64,000 bases of DNA from Paenibacillus radicis (ex Gao et al. 2016) (GCF_014641555.1 NZ_BMHY01000003.1:451367-515366), one strand, 5' to 3'. Shown: positions 42,601 to 50,355, numbered from the stretch's first letter. Numbers and translations are program-made. Notes: generated by a model from the letters alone, not told the origin.

Positions 42601-44373
42601 TTGCACCGTTTTTGTCTTCCACGCTTGAAGACCTCCTGTATCGGAAAGGTCAACTCCGCCTGCATAAGCGCCTGCCGGGCTATCGAGCCTGAATTCGATT
42701 CGTCCGTCACCTTCAGCTGCTGCCCTTACGCGCAAACTTGCCGTACCATTAACAAACTCAACTTGGTCGAAAACGATATAGCCGCCATCACCTGTCGGAG
42801 CCGTATATTGTCCGCCGCCATCATCCGCAGCAATGCCCGTGACAATCTGACTCGATTGGTTAAACTCTTCGGCTTCCGTTCTGGAATACGGACTTATCGC
42901 TCCAATACCGGATTGCTCGCCATTCCAGACGAAGGTTGCTACCGCGCCTGCGGGAAGCGTATAGGTAAAGCTCTGCGTTCCCCATCTTGCCTTGAAGGTT
43001 TTGGACTGCTTGGCTGAGTTGAGCACCAGCAGCACTTTGGAGCCGTCCGGGTTGCGATACGCCACATCCTCGATGCTTCCGGCGCCATACGTATTCGATT
43101 TGATCCGAACTGCACCTGGCAGTACGAACTTGCTAGCCTGTCCATATGCGTAATACTCTTCATTGTATTTCACGGAGCCTGTTCCCTCGTCAATCGTGAC
43201 GATACCGCGGCAATCCGCGCAGCCGCCTACTCTTGGGCCGTGCTCATTATTGAGCGCGATATTCCATTTCAGAGACGTTTTAGCCCAGTTTCGGGTAGCT
43301 CCAATAATTAAATTCTGCACATCCCACGCCACGTTGGAGCCGAAGTCCGGCGCAAATTCACCGCCCGAGCTTTCCGTGAAATAGATGTCTTTATCGGGAT
43401 GAAGATCATGTACCTGCGCCTGATTCTCCACCTTGCCCGCGTACCCGTGGAACGCAGATCCGGCAATGTACTTTTTCGCTTCCGGGTCGTTTAAGATCTC
43501 GATCGGGTAATCCGGTTCATCCCAGTTGTGGTCCCAGACCAAAATTTTGGTCGTGATGCCCGCCGCTTCAAATGCAGGGCCAAGATGCTTCACGAGCTCC
43601 GCCTGATCCTCAGGCTCCATTCGCATGCCAGGATAGTTGGCAGCCTCATGATGCGGCTCATTCTGAAGCGTAATCGCATCAATCGGAATGCCCTCAGCCT
43701 CATAAGCTTGAATGAACTTCACAAAGTAATCCGCATACACACCGTAATATTCTAGCTTCAGCTTGCCCATGATCAAGGAGCCGTTGTCCTTCATCCAAGC
43801 AGGTGCGCTCCATGGCGAAGCCATAATTTTGAGCTGCGGGTTGATCGCCAACGCTTCCTTCAGAACCGGAATAATGTATGCGCTGTCATGTTCAATTGAA
43901 AAACGCTCCAAATTCAAATCCGTTTCTCCTGCCGGAATATCATTGTACGTATAAATGCTTCTGGCAAAATCGCTGGCTCCCATCGGCAGCCGGACATAGC
44001 TCATGCCAATGCCCTCATCGGTCCGGCCGAAGAGCTTGTTCATCAGGACGCTTCTGGCTTCATCCTCCATCCCATGAATGAGCCATGCCGAGGAATCGGT
44101 CAAGGAGCCCCCGAAACCGTCTATGCTTTGATAGGTAGTTTGCTCATCGACATTTACCGTAATTGCTTCCACTTCGCGGCCGCTGTCGGCTCCGAAAGCA
44201 ACGTCTGGCTGTTGCGTCAACAAATTGGATTTATCACCTGTCGTCATCCATACACCAACAGGAGTTTCCCCTGCCGCTGAAACTCTCGGAGCGGCTGCGC
44301 CGCCAAAACCGGTAAACAACAAACCCAGTACCAACGTGTTGACTGTGAATTTTTGCAGTTTTCCTGCTTTCAT
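39673..44373 (-). CDS. S-layer-anchored multidomain GH30 glycoside hydrolase
   Basis: 1566 residues. The ATG at 44373 follows GGAGAGGGG and starts a good signal peptide (MKAGKLQKFTVNTLVLGLLF ... SAAGE); an open frame upstream lacks a proper site. Order: GH30 catalytic barrel (about 60-480; acid/base Glu in TLQNEPHHE near 241, nucleophile in YFTESSGGEF near 332); CBM6-like module (about 505-640, TEAEEFNQSS); a galactose-binding-fold module (about 650-800); two FN3 domains (about 815-1000); a second copy of that module (about 1005-1140); Gly/Ser linker; a link module; three SLH domains (from about 1380). The SLH domains hold it on pyruvylated wall polymer. It likely cuts a branched plant or fungal polysaccharide for the ABC importer nearby. 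Two LacI operators and a cre-like site lie upstream. Confidence 0.93.
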   Translation of the reverse strand: MKAGKLQKFTVNTLVLGLLFTGFGGAAAPRVSAAGETPVGVWMTTGDKSNLLTQQPDVAFGADSGREVEAITVNVDEQTTYQSIDGFGGSLTDSSAWLIHGMEDEARSVLMNKLFGRTDEGIGMSYVRLPMGASDFARSIYTYNDIPAGETDLNLERFSIEHDSAYIIPVLKEALAINPQLKIMASPWSAPAWMKDNGSLIMGKLKLEYYGVYADYFVKFIQAYEAEGIPIDAITLQNEPHHEAANYPGMRMEPEDQAELVKHLGPAFEAAGITTKILVWDHNWDEPDYPIEILNDPEAKKYIAGSAFHGYAGKVENQAQVHDLHPDKDIYFTESSGGEFAPDFGSNVAWDVQNLIIGATRNWAKTSLKWNIALNNEHGPRVGGCADCRGIVTIDEGTGSVKYNEEYYAYGQASKFVLPGAVRIKSNTYGAGSIEDVAYRNPDGSKVLLVLNSAKQSKTFKARWGTQSFTYTLPAGAVATFVWNGEQSGIGAISPYSRTEAEEFNQSSQIVTGIAADDGGGQYTAPTGDGGYIVFDQVEFVNGTASLRVRAAAEGDGRIEFRLDSPAGAYAGGVDLSDTGGLQAWKTKTVQVDGIAGTHKLYAVFTGNVRLNWFQFSSDFAQDGNNYLSIGGGFEEAGLAGWNSWSPEGQPSAQKADGEKPRTGNYKLTHYANEAYQQTTYRTVKVPNGMYKASVWYQKGGSTNVSLEAKNYGGPDLSVSAGTTGYVGDWTQIIIPAIPVTNGQLEIGIHSNNAANEWAAFDDVELVRITTKAPASAQGDGAPETPQNVAATLQGGHNIKLDWSAVEGAAGYKIFRSGMDSDSVSDSVYADYRLVSVVSSATGTYTDQGLRGSTSYSYRITAYNATGESAASASATATTEQGADTIAPAAPIGLTAEPGVERVMLVWEANTDSDFLKYNVYVNGVKRASVDPATESRYTVAGLKAGQRYEFSVTAVDQAGNESARSEAVSATPTAAGVLVPFPNLDFEAGTLEPWQEWHPEDQALAAFVDSDSPRGQYKLTHWGGSAYKQSTYRTLEVPNGNYKVQVWVRTGGGQNTFQLEVKNYGGDLRTRDLRSASGGTWTLFAIDQIAVTEGKMEISVFSDAKAGNWAAIDDFEIYSYPSNGTPPTEPGGSDGSGSGGSGGGGTVVTGPTVTREGSTSVISGLQPKQETGADNQQAAVFRIDASLLEKAVQGDGVQVIEINVREAAKGQRNVQVTLPASALHALAEKNDKLRIIVAGEYGSYELPLLAVDSELSNSGAEAQLRIAIRSLDGEEKLAKEAAIQKQGGQLLGQPVAFTVWIGAGNTWKEVKSFGSYFPTRTLPLGTIGQPASATGVMIDEAGGLHPVLTAFNTGKDGQLQAVIRTNHNSVYAVASVSKSFADTKGHWAEKQIQSLSSRFILNGVLEDRFAPERQVTRAEWAAMLTRALGLAPSSSEQPAGFSDVSAERWYGNPIAAAAAAGLMQGLPGGKFEPEAKVTRQEMAASLARALSYMGHAPVAGQGAQKLESFKDRADMAAWALPAMTQALDAGLITGKANGYYYPNQAATRAEAAAVLYRLIEAIQSK

Positions 44374-44513
44374 GACTGTTTGTACCCCTCTCCATAAATC
44401 GATTCTAACCGCTAGTTTTGCGAGCTTCATTTCCGTGCCTCGCACCTCCGCTCAGGCAGGCCTATCTCCGATGTCTTCTCTTGAAGGATTGTCTGAGTGG
44501 ATAATATCACCTT

Positions 44514-44529
44514 TTGAAATCGATTTCAA
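44514..44529. promoter_or_regulatory. LacI operator 1 of the surface GH30 gene
   Basis: Perfect 16-bp palindrome TTGAAATCGATTTCAA, 140 nt upstream of the start codon. Confidence 0.8.
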
Positions 44530-44534
44530 TAATT

Positions 44535-44552
44535 ATTTGAAAACGCTTTATT
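44535..44552. promoter_or_regulatory. cre-like (CcpA) site
   Basis: ATTTGAAAACGCTTTATT contains TTGAAAACGCTTTA, which matches the cre consensus WTGNAANCGNWNNCW except at one position. It lies between the two LacI operators and suggests carbon catabolite repression in addition to local control. Confidence 0.45.
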
Positions 44553-44626
44553 ATTTATGGGGTTAATAAAGTGAGTGATACAAAGGTAATATAGCGTTAT
44601 TCCTTTCTAAATTAGAATATATTTAT

Positions 44627-44647
44627 TTTTGAAATCGATTTCTAAAA
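44627..44647. promoter_or_regulatory. LacI operator 2 of the surface GH30 gene
   Basis: TTTTGAAATCGATTTCTAAAA at 44627-44647, core GAAATCGATTTC, 113 bp from operator 1. Two operators could allow DNA looping by a tetrameric repressor or joint binding by both LacI paralogues. Confidence 0.7.
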
Positions 44648-44809
44648 GTGATGCAGCCATCCAACTGTAATTGACTTTGCAGCCGGAACCTCATGCTACC
44701 GAGCTTTGGCGCAAAGACTGTTGTTATTCATCGTTATACTACGCCACACAAGCGCTGCTGGCTGCGGCATGTGCGAGAACCGTACTAAGCTAAAAGCCTT
44801 GAAGTTTAC

Positions 44810-45093
44810 AGCGAAGCGAATTTCGCTAACTGCGCAACAAAATTCGCTATAAGATCTGCTTGAGCTGTTTAAAGTGGACGTGGCTATCTCAGCGAAGCAG
44901 CTTCGCTAAATTACGAAGTAAAGTTCGCTGCGCGACTGTTCAGGATAGATGCAGTGAACTACAGCGAAGCTAGCTTCGCTAGTGGTGAACCTAGGTTCTC
45001 GGATAACGAAAATTAGTTCGCTATAGAGTAAAAATGGAACATTCCCCGTCAAACAGCGAACTTAGCTTCGTTAAATAACGAAGCAGCTTCGTT
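44810..45093. repeat. Composite palindrome element, copy C, with an extra doublet
   Basis: The core element is 44891-45093 (203 bp; 17-4-18-33-18-3-18-3-18-32-18-4-17). Triplet 44963-45022 has the perfect 18-bp palindrome AGCGAAGCTAGCTTCGCT and central GAACCTAGGTTC. The last palindrome (45077-45093) reads AACGAA...TTCGTT: both arms have changed together, as expected if pairing is selected. An additional doublet lies at 44810-44848, separated by 42 nt. The rest of 44648-45239 shows no gene. Confidence 0.9.
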
Positions 45094-45239
45094 CGCTTTA
45101 TAGCAGCAGAAAGAACCCTAATCCACTCGCATTAGAGCTCGTTTTGCTGCTGTAAAACGTTAGCGTACTAGCCGTACAGTACTTGAACGTATCACAGCGA
45201 AGACTGTCGAGTCATTATACTGACTTGGCACCTTAAACA

Positions 45240-45959
45240 CTACAAAAGCAGCTCCGCAATCTCCGCATAGCTCTTCACCGTATAATGCGGCTGATGCTCC
45301 GACTCCGGCGCCGTTCCGCGGTGATTGAACCATACGACCGTCCAGCCTGCCTCCACCGCCCCAACCACATCGTTGCGCCAAGAATCGCCGACATAGTAGC
45401 TGTTCGCGGGCAATGTGCCCGTCACTTCGTTGACATGGGCGAAAATCCGTCCGTCCGGCTTGTCCCATCCGACCACACCCGAGACAAACTGATAGGCAGG
45501 CGGGATCAGCCCGTCCAGCTCCATCGCCCGGATTTTATTCATCTGATGCTCTCCTGTGCCGTTCGTAATAAGCCCTACCACATGACCTGCACGGACCAGC
45601 TCCGCTATAAGCTCGCGTGCGCCTGCGAACATCTCAATCTCATACTGGCAGCCGATGTAGGCTGCTTGCATAGCTGCCGCCTGCTCCATGCTCAGCTCAA
45701 TATCAAACTCCGCAAGCGCCAGCTGGAACCGGCTCCGCCGCATCTCTTCCATCGGGCTGCCCGTCCCCATTGCGCCCGCTCCGCCAAGCTCCAAAGACAA
45801 CAAATCACTGTAATAGCGCATCCGATGATAAGCCGCTTCGTAAGGGAAAGCTTCATTCACTCCCGCCACTGCCTCGACCGCCTTGCGGAATGGCGTTAAA
45901 TGATCGTATAGCGTGTCATCCACGTCGAAAAAATAACCAAGCTGCCTCTCATCCATCCG
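45240..45959 (-). CDS. HAD-superfamily hydrolase
   Basis: 239 residues from the ATG at 45959 (AGGAG 11 nt upstream; upstream in-frame codons lack a site). Motif I FFDVDDTLYDH (nucleophile Asp and DxDxT), motif II/III region VGLITNGTGEHQMNKIRAME, motif IV YYVGDSWRNDVVGAVEAGW. A subfamily-I HAD phosphatase with a helical cap, acting on small phosphorylated metabolites such as phosphoglycolate or FMN-like substrates; the real substrate cannot be told. Stands alone, with repeat element C downstream. Confidence 0.9.
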   Translation of the reverse strand, partial: RMDERQLGYFFDVDDTLYDHLTPFRKAVEAVAGVNEAFPYEAAYHRMRYYSDLLSLELGGAGAMGTGSPMEEMRRSRFQLALAEFDIELSMEQAAAMQAAYIGCQYEIEMFAGARELIAELVRAGHVVGLITNGTGEHQMNKIRAMELDGLIPPAYQFVSGVVGWDKPDGRIFAHVNEVTGTLPANSYYVGDSWRNDVVGAVEAGWTVVWFNHRGTAPESEHQPHYTVKSYAEIAELLL

Positions 45960-46020
45960 GTCCAACACTCCTGTCTCTCTATTCATCTTCCATTCTACCA
46001 TCCCGTCCCAAACAAAATAA

Positions 46021-46066
46021 CCCTGGCTGCACTCACGCGCTTGAATACGCGTGAATGCAACCAGGG
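46021..46066 (-). terminator. Intrinsic terminator of the small gene at 46114
   Basis: CCCTGG.TGCA.TCACGCG / CGCGTGA.TGCA.CCAGGG stem with an 8-nt loop; TTATTTTG follows on the minus strand. Confidence 0.75.
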
Positions 46067-46113
46067 CTTAGCACAATAGGTTGCAAGAAATGAATTGAGT
46101 TGAATGAAACGGG

Positions 46114-46314
46114 CTACGTTTCGTCCTGTTTTCTAGCCTCTTGAAGTGCGCTCTCGTTATGGTGAAGCTTCTTCAGCATCGATTGATAGACATTGCTCTC
46201 GTATAGACTGAGTCCTTGCCTGTTGTCCTTCAGAATCATCTGGTCGATGTTGCGCTTCAAGATCTCGCTTCTGCGTCCCAACACGTCTTTGTAAGTCATG
46301 TAAGTCATGTCCAT
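46114..46314 (-). CDS. Small helical hypothetical protein
   Basis: 66 residues, charged and helical: MDMTYMTYKDVLGRRSEILK, then DQMILKDNRQGLSLYESNVY and a C-terminal KKLHHNESALQEARKQ. AAGGA is 6 nt from the ATG, and a good terminator follows. No known family recognised and no signal peptide. Compact size and pattern would fit a DNA- or protein-binding regulator, but this is not shown. Confidence 0.65.
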   Translation of the reverse strand: MDMTYMTYKDVLGRRSEILKRNIDQMILKDNRQGLSLYESNVYQSMLKKLHHNESALQEARKQDET

Positions 46315-46494
46315 TCACCATCCTTTTTCATTCCCTATCTATTATATCGGAGATGAAAAAACATGGAAAACCGCATAACGGCGCGAGATTTTTGATAATT
46401 CGCACGATAACAGGAGTATAGCGCCTGAGGAGGAAAGATTCGGAAAGATACACCCGGATGCTCCCCGATACGCCGAGATATTCCCAAATCTCCG

Positions 46495-47289
46495 CTACAT
46501 TCCCCGGTAACTCTCAGGCGTTACACCCGAAAACTTCATAAATACCCGGTAAAATTGGCTTGGACTTGAAAATCCGACGTTATAGCTAATATCCGTCACC
46601 GTATGCTCGCTCATCCGCAGCTGCCTTTTCGCCTCTTCGACCCGCAGCTGCAGCACATATTGATAAGGAGTTACGCCTACTGCCAGCTTGAAGGAGCGGA
46701 TAAAATGATACCGGCTTTGCAGCGCGATAGCAGCAAGCTGGTCAATATCAAGCTGCTCCGTATAATGTGCGCGGATATAGTCCAGCACCTGCAGCGCGTT
46801 CCGGTCAGATAGCCGTTCTGCTAGCGCAGCCGGTTCCTCGCGGCGATGGCCGCCAGCCGTCAGCATGCTCTGAAGATCCTCTAGAGCAAGCGACTGTGTC
46901 TCCTGCACGGCAAGCGGGTCCATATGCTCCAGCGCCAGTATATTCGACGCCCAGCGGTGGAAATAACCCAGCATATCTGCGGGATCGAACGGTCTCAGCT
47001 TCGCCGGGGTGCTCTCGAATGCACGTCCAATCCGGTCATCCTTCGCGATGACGATGATGATACTGGAATCGCTCCCCATATGAAAGGAATGACGGTCTGC
47101 GGGACTAAGAATAAGCCCTTCTCCCGTGCCCAGCGCCATATCCCGGTTCTCGTAATTGAAATCGCAGCTCCCTTTGACCGGCACCGTAATCTGATACCTG
47201 TTGTCATGGGAATGCGGCGAATTGTAAAATTCATTCTCTATTTTATGCAGCTCTAATTCCGGCAAAATAATTTGCATCTGCATTTGCAT
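46495..47289 (-). CDS. AraC family transcriptional regulator
   Basis: About 264 residues (an in-frame GTG lies 3 codons earlier). Cupin-type N terminus (YNSPHSHDNRYQITVPVKGS, GEGLILSPADRHSFHMG) and C-terminal AraC domain (LAAIALQSRYHFIRSFKLAV; DISYNVGFSSPSQFYRVFMK). Divergent from the fosmidomycin-resistance-type MFS gene over about 120 bp, so control of that transporter is plausible. Ligand unknown. Confidence 0.9.
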   Translation of the reverse strand: MQMQMQIILPELELHKIENEFYNSPHSHDNRYQITVPVKGSCDFNYENRDMALGTGEGLILSPADRHSFHMGSDSSIIIVIAKDDRIGRAFESTPAKLRPFDPADMLGYFHRWASNILALEHMDPLAVQETQSLALEDLQSMLTAGGHRREEPAALAERLSDRNALQVLDYIRAHYTEQLDIDQLAAIALQSRYHFIRSFKLAVGVTPYQYVLQLRVEEAKRQLRMSEHTVTDISYNVGFSSPSQFYRVFMKFSGVTPESYRGM

Positions 47290-47411
47290 GGCACTCACCC
47301 TGGCGTAATTATAGCAAATATTGCGCGAATAGAAAGCAATTTTCGCGTCGATAACCCTTCCAATATCGGCTAAGATAAGTTTTAAATCTACAAGATAGGA
47401 AGTTGATATGC

Positions 47412-48635
47412 ATGTCGCAAGCTGTAGTGGCCGGAAAGGCCAATCAAACCGCGATGACGATTTTGCTCGGCGTCAGCGCGGCGCATCTGCTCAATGATGC
47501 GATGCAATCCGTTGTACCTGCTGTTTTTCCCATTTTCCAGCAGCAGCTGCAACTGAGCTTTGTTCAAATCGGATGGGTGGCCTTCACGTTGAACATTACC
47601 GCCTCCATTCTTCAGCCGCTCATCGGTCTCTATACGGACCGCAAGCCGCTCCCGATCCTGCTTCCCCTAGGCATGGTGTTCACGCTGCTCGGAATGATCG
47701 GACTCGCGCTGGCTCCGTCTTATGCCATCCTGCTTTTGGCAGCCGCATTAATCGGTGTAGGCTCCTCTGTCCTTCATCCTGAATCGTCGCGTGTTGCCCA
47801 TCTGGCAGCAGGCAAGGGCAAAGGCTTCGCCCAATCCGTCTTTCAGGTAGGAGGCAATGCCGGCCAGGCACTCGCTCCGCTGATGGTTGCCTTTATTATT
47901 AGTCCAAGAGGACAGTTAGGCTTCCTATGGTTCACGCTGCTAGCCATCGCGGGTATTCTAATTCAATACCGGATTAGCAAATGGTACAAGGAGCAATACC
48001 GGATAGCTGCCGCTGCCAAAAAAGCAGCGAAGGTCTCCTCCGCTCCTGCCGCCAAACGTTTCAGTAAACCGTTCATCGGTTTCGTACTGGGCATTCTCAT
48101 TCTGATGCTGTTTTCCAAATTCGTTTATTTGGCCAGCATGACAGGCTATTATGCTTTTTATTATATGGAAAGCTATAACTTGCCGCTTGACCGCGCTCAA
48201 ATTGTATTGTTCGCCCTGCAATTCGCCGGAATGGTCGGAACCTTCCTGGGCGGGCCGCTGGCAGACCGCTTCGGCAGACAAAAAATTATCTGGTTTTCCA
48301 TCCTGGGCACGGCACCGTTCTCTCTGCTGCTGCCTTACGCTGGACCTACAGGCGCCATCTTCCTGTGCATCGCCATCGGCCTGATTCTCATGTCCGGCTT
48401 CTCGGTCATCATCGTCTATGCGCAAGAGCTGCTGCCAGGGCATGTTGGTACAATTGCCGGATTGTTCTTCGGCCTTTCCTTCGGTCTCGCCGGACTTGGC
48501 TCCGTCGTCATGGGCTGGCTGATGGATACGCATAGCGTTGGCTTGATGGTCAAAGTTTGTGCATTCCTGCCTTTGCTTGGCCTATTCGCGCTCTTCCTTC
48601 CGAAGGATTCAAAAATCATGGGACAGCAAGTCTAA
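47412..48635 (+). CDS. MFS transporter, fosmidomycin-resistance (Fsr) type
   Basis: 407 residues with 12 membrane helices. The ATG at 47412 has AGGAAG 9 nt upstream; an in-frame TTG at 47403 touches that motif. Family features: SAAHLLNDAMQSVVPAVFPI in helix 1, GLYTDRKPLPILLPLGMVF, GVGSSVLHPESSRVAHLAAG (characteristic Fsr motif 'SAxFHPExSR' type), and GGPLADRFGRQKIIWFSILG. Fsr-type proteins export fosmidomycin or other small organic acids with protons. The natural substrate is not known; the divergent AraC gene may sense it. Confidence 0.88.
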   Translation: MSQAVVAGKANQTAMTILLGVSAAHLLNDAMQSVVPAVFPIFQQQLQLSFVQIGWVAFTLNITASILQPLIGLYTDRKPLPILLPLGMVFTLLGMIGLALAPSYAILLLAAALIGVGSSVLHPESSRVAHLAAGKGKGFAQSVFQVGGNAGQALAPLMVAFIISPRGQLGFLWFTLLAIAGILIQYRISKWYKEQYRIAAAAKKAAKVSSAPAAKRFSKPFIGFVLGILILMLFSKFVYLASMTGYYAFYYMESYNLPLDRAQIVLFALQFAGMVGTFLGGPLADRFGRQKIIWFSILGTAPFSLLLPYAGPTGAIFLCIAIGLILMSGFSVIIVYAQELLPGHVGTIAGLFFGLSFGLAGLGSVVMGWLMDTHSVGLMVKVCAFLPLLGLFALFLPKDSKIMGQQV

Positions 48636-48700
48636 CGTTTGCTTGATTTCCAGAGCTATGCTACACTGTATTCAATTCAAGAAATGGAACGGAGGGTTAC

Positions 48701-48745
48701 GTGTGGTGGACTTTATCCGAGTTAGAACTTTGCGCGGCTAATTAG
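48701..48745 (+). CDS. Leader peptide (14 codons) upstream of hflX
   Basis: A GTG start with GGAGG (48691-48695) 5 nt upstream encodes MWWTLSELELCAAN and then TAG. Two Trp codons follow the start. The position, about 315 nt before hflX and ahead of a chain of hairpins and a terminator, is typical of ribosome-sensing leader ORFs of antibiotic-resistance genes. Length and ribosome binding site support translation; function is inferred. Confidence 0.6.
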   Translation: MWWTLSELELCAAN

Positions 48746-48991
48746 CCAATGAATAGCGACAAAGCTCTGCCTGTGGCAGAGGACTCAGGATTAGTCTGTC
48801 TACATTTGACGTAACCCACTGACTTAACTCTCAAGTTAAGTCTATGCAGCCCATGCTGGGGAGCGGACTGCGGTTTGCCCGCAACGTCCGTCCCTTTCAG
48901 CGATGGGAGGATGCTGCACCTTTTTTCAAAGGCTGCGGTTAATGGCGTCGATTGGACTTTTTCCGCTGATATCCTCTCGCCAACACTGTGT
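48746..48991 (+). promoter_or_regulatory. Structured hflX leader RNA
   Basis: Hairpins: CTCTGCC/GGCAGAG (48765-48781) with a TGT loop; GACTTAAC/GTTAAGTC (48821-48842); a GGAC..GCGG/CCGC..GTCC region (about 48870-48896); and CTGTG-TA-CACAG (48986-48997). The last uses the same bases as the left arm of the terminator at 48992-49018, so the two are mutually exclusive. GCCTGTG at 48769-48775 is also complementary to that left arm. This has the logic of transcription attenuation. No T-box, SAM or other known riboswitch signature was recognised. Confidence 0.6.
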
Positions 48992-49024
48992 ACACAGGCA
49001 GATTTCACTGGCCTGTGTTTTTTT
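48992..49024 (+). terminator. Intrinsic terminator in the hflX leader
   Basis: ACACAGGC (48992-48999) / GCCTGTGT (49011-49018), 11-nt loop, then T7G. It ends only about 35 nt before the hflX start codon, so it must be read through for hflX expression. Confidence 0.85.
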
Positions 49025-49059
49025 GTTTTTTTAATACGTGTTTGGAGGATGATAGATCT

Positions 49060-50355
49060 ATGATGGAAAACCAAACCCTGCTGCAGCAGCAGCAAAAAGC
49101 GATTATTGTCGGCGTTCAGCTGCAAGGTCAAACGGACTTTGCCTATTCCATGCAGGAGCTGAGCAGTTTGGCGTCAGCCTGCTTTATCGAGGTTGTTGAT
49201 GAGCTAAGCCAGAAGGCCAGCCGCATCAACCCTTCCCACTACATCGGCACCGGAAAAATCGATGAGCTTCGTGCGCTTCTGCACGGTCACGAGGCGGATG
49301 TCGTCATCTTCAACGACGAGCTGTCGCCTTCGCAAATTCGCAACCTGGAAGCCGAGCTCGAATGCACCGTTATCGACCGGACAATTCTCATTCTGGATAT
49401 TTTCGCAGAACGTGCCAAAACAAGAGAAGCCCAGCTTCAAGTTGAAGTCGCGCGGCTTCAATATATGCTGCCCCGGCTTGTTGGCCTTCGCGCTTCGCTG
49501 GGACGGCAAGGTGGCGGCTCCGGTCTCAAGAACAGAGGCGCCGGCGAAACGAAGCTGGAGCTCGACCGCCGCAGAATCGAAGAACGGATTACAGCGCTAC
49601 AAGCCGAGCTTGAGAAACTCGTTGCAAGACGCCAAATTCAGCGGAAGCAGCGGAAGAAGAATGAAGTACCTGTGGTCTGTCTCGTGGGCTACACGAATAC
49701 AGGCAAATCCAGCATGATGAACGCGCTCATCGAGAAATTCCACCCGGAGAGCGACAAGTTTGTTTTTGCCCAGGATATGCTGTTCGCGACGCTGGAGACT
49801 TCGGTGCGAAGCATCGAGCTGCCCGACAACAAAAGCTTTCTGCTTACCGATACGGTCGGTTTCGTAAGCCAACTGCCTCACCATCTTGTAAAAGCGTTCC
49901 GCTCCACGCTCGAGGAAGTCACCGAAGCCGACCTGCTCGTACATGTCGTGGATTACGCGCATGAGGATTACGAGCAGCTGGTCACGGTCACCAATGATAC
50001 GCTGAAAAGCTTAGGTGCGCTCGATATTCCGATGATTTATGCTTACAACAAATGTGATCTGACGGATCATCCGTTCCCTGAAACAGTCGACGGCAACATC
50101 TATCTCTCCGTCCGGCAGAGTGCGGGATTGGATGAGCTGATTGAATTGGTTCGCGGCCAAATCTTTAACGACTATGTGCAGTGCGAGCTGCTTATCCCGT
50201 ATACCCAAGGCCGCCTCGTCGCCTATTTCAACGAACATGCGCATGTGCAATCGACGGCCTATGAGGAAGAAGGAACACGGCTTGTCATGGAATGCCGGAG
50301 AAGCGACTTCGATCGTTACAAAGATGAAGTAACCGTGCTTCAGCCATCGTCTTAA
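49060..50355 (+). CDS. hflX: GTPase HflX (ribosome-splitting, antibiotic-tolerance type)
   Basis: 431 residues from ATG 49060 (GGAGG 11 nt upstream; a second ATG follows directly). N-terminal HflX domain (ASRINPSHYIGTGKIDELRA), Gly-rich hinge (GRQGGGSGLKNRGAGETKLE), coiled segment, and G domain: G1 GYTNTGKSS, G3 DTVGFVSQLP, G4 NKCD. HflX binds the 50S subunit and splits stalled ribosomes; in Listeria and other Firmicutes a HflX form rescues ribosomes stalled by macrolides and lincosamides and is induced by attenuation. The leader ORF and terminator in front of this gene point to the same control. Single gene with its own terminator. Confidence 0.93.
   Translation: MMENQTLLQQQQKAIIVGVQLQGQTDFAYSMQELSSLASACFIEVVDELSQKASRINPSHYIGTGKIDELRALLHGHEADVVIFNDELSPSQIRNLEAELECTVIDRTILILDIFAERAKTREAQLQVEVARLQYMLPRLVGLRASLGRQGGGSGLKNRGAGETKLELDRRRIEERITALQAELEKLVARRQIQRKQRKKNEVPVVCLVGYTNTGKSSMMNALIEKFHPESDKFVFAQDMLFATLETSVRSIELPDNKSFLLTDTVGFVSQLPHHLVKAFRSTLEEVTEADLLVHVVDYAHEDYEQLVTVTNDTLKSLGALDIPMIYAYNKCDLTDHPFPETVDGNIYLSVRQSAGLDELIELVRGQIFNDYVQCELLIPYTQGRLVAYFNEHAHVQSTAYEEEGTRLVMECRRSDFDRYKDEVTVLQPSS

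Noticed and set aside
42124-43017. 297-codon open frame (and others) antisense to the surface GH30 gene
   Set aside because: Cys/Arg-rich shadow of a clear multidomain protein; no ribosome binding site.
44374-44445. N-terminal extension of the surface GH30 protein (24 residues from a GTG at 44445)
   Set aside because: The GTG overlaps its putative ribosome binding site and the extension would bury the signal peptide; the ATG at 44373 gives a normal signal peptide.
48746-48991. T-box or known riboswitch upstream of hflX
   Set aside because: No T-box GGGTGGNACCGCG sequence and no other known riboswitch core was seen; a leader ORF with attenuator fits better.
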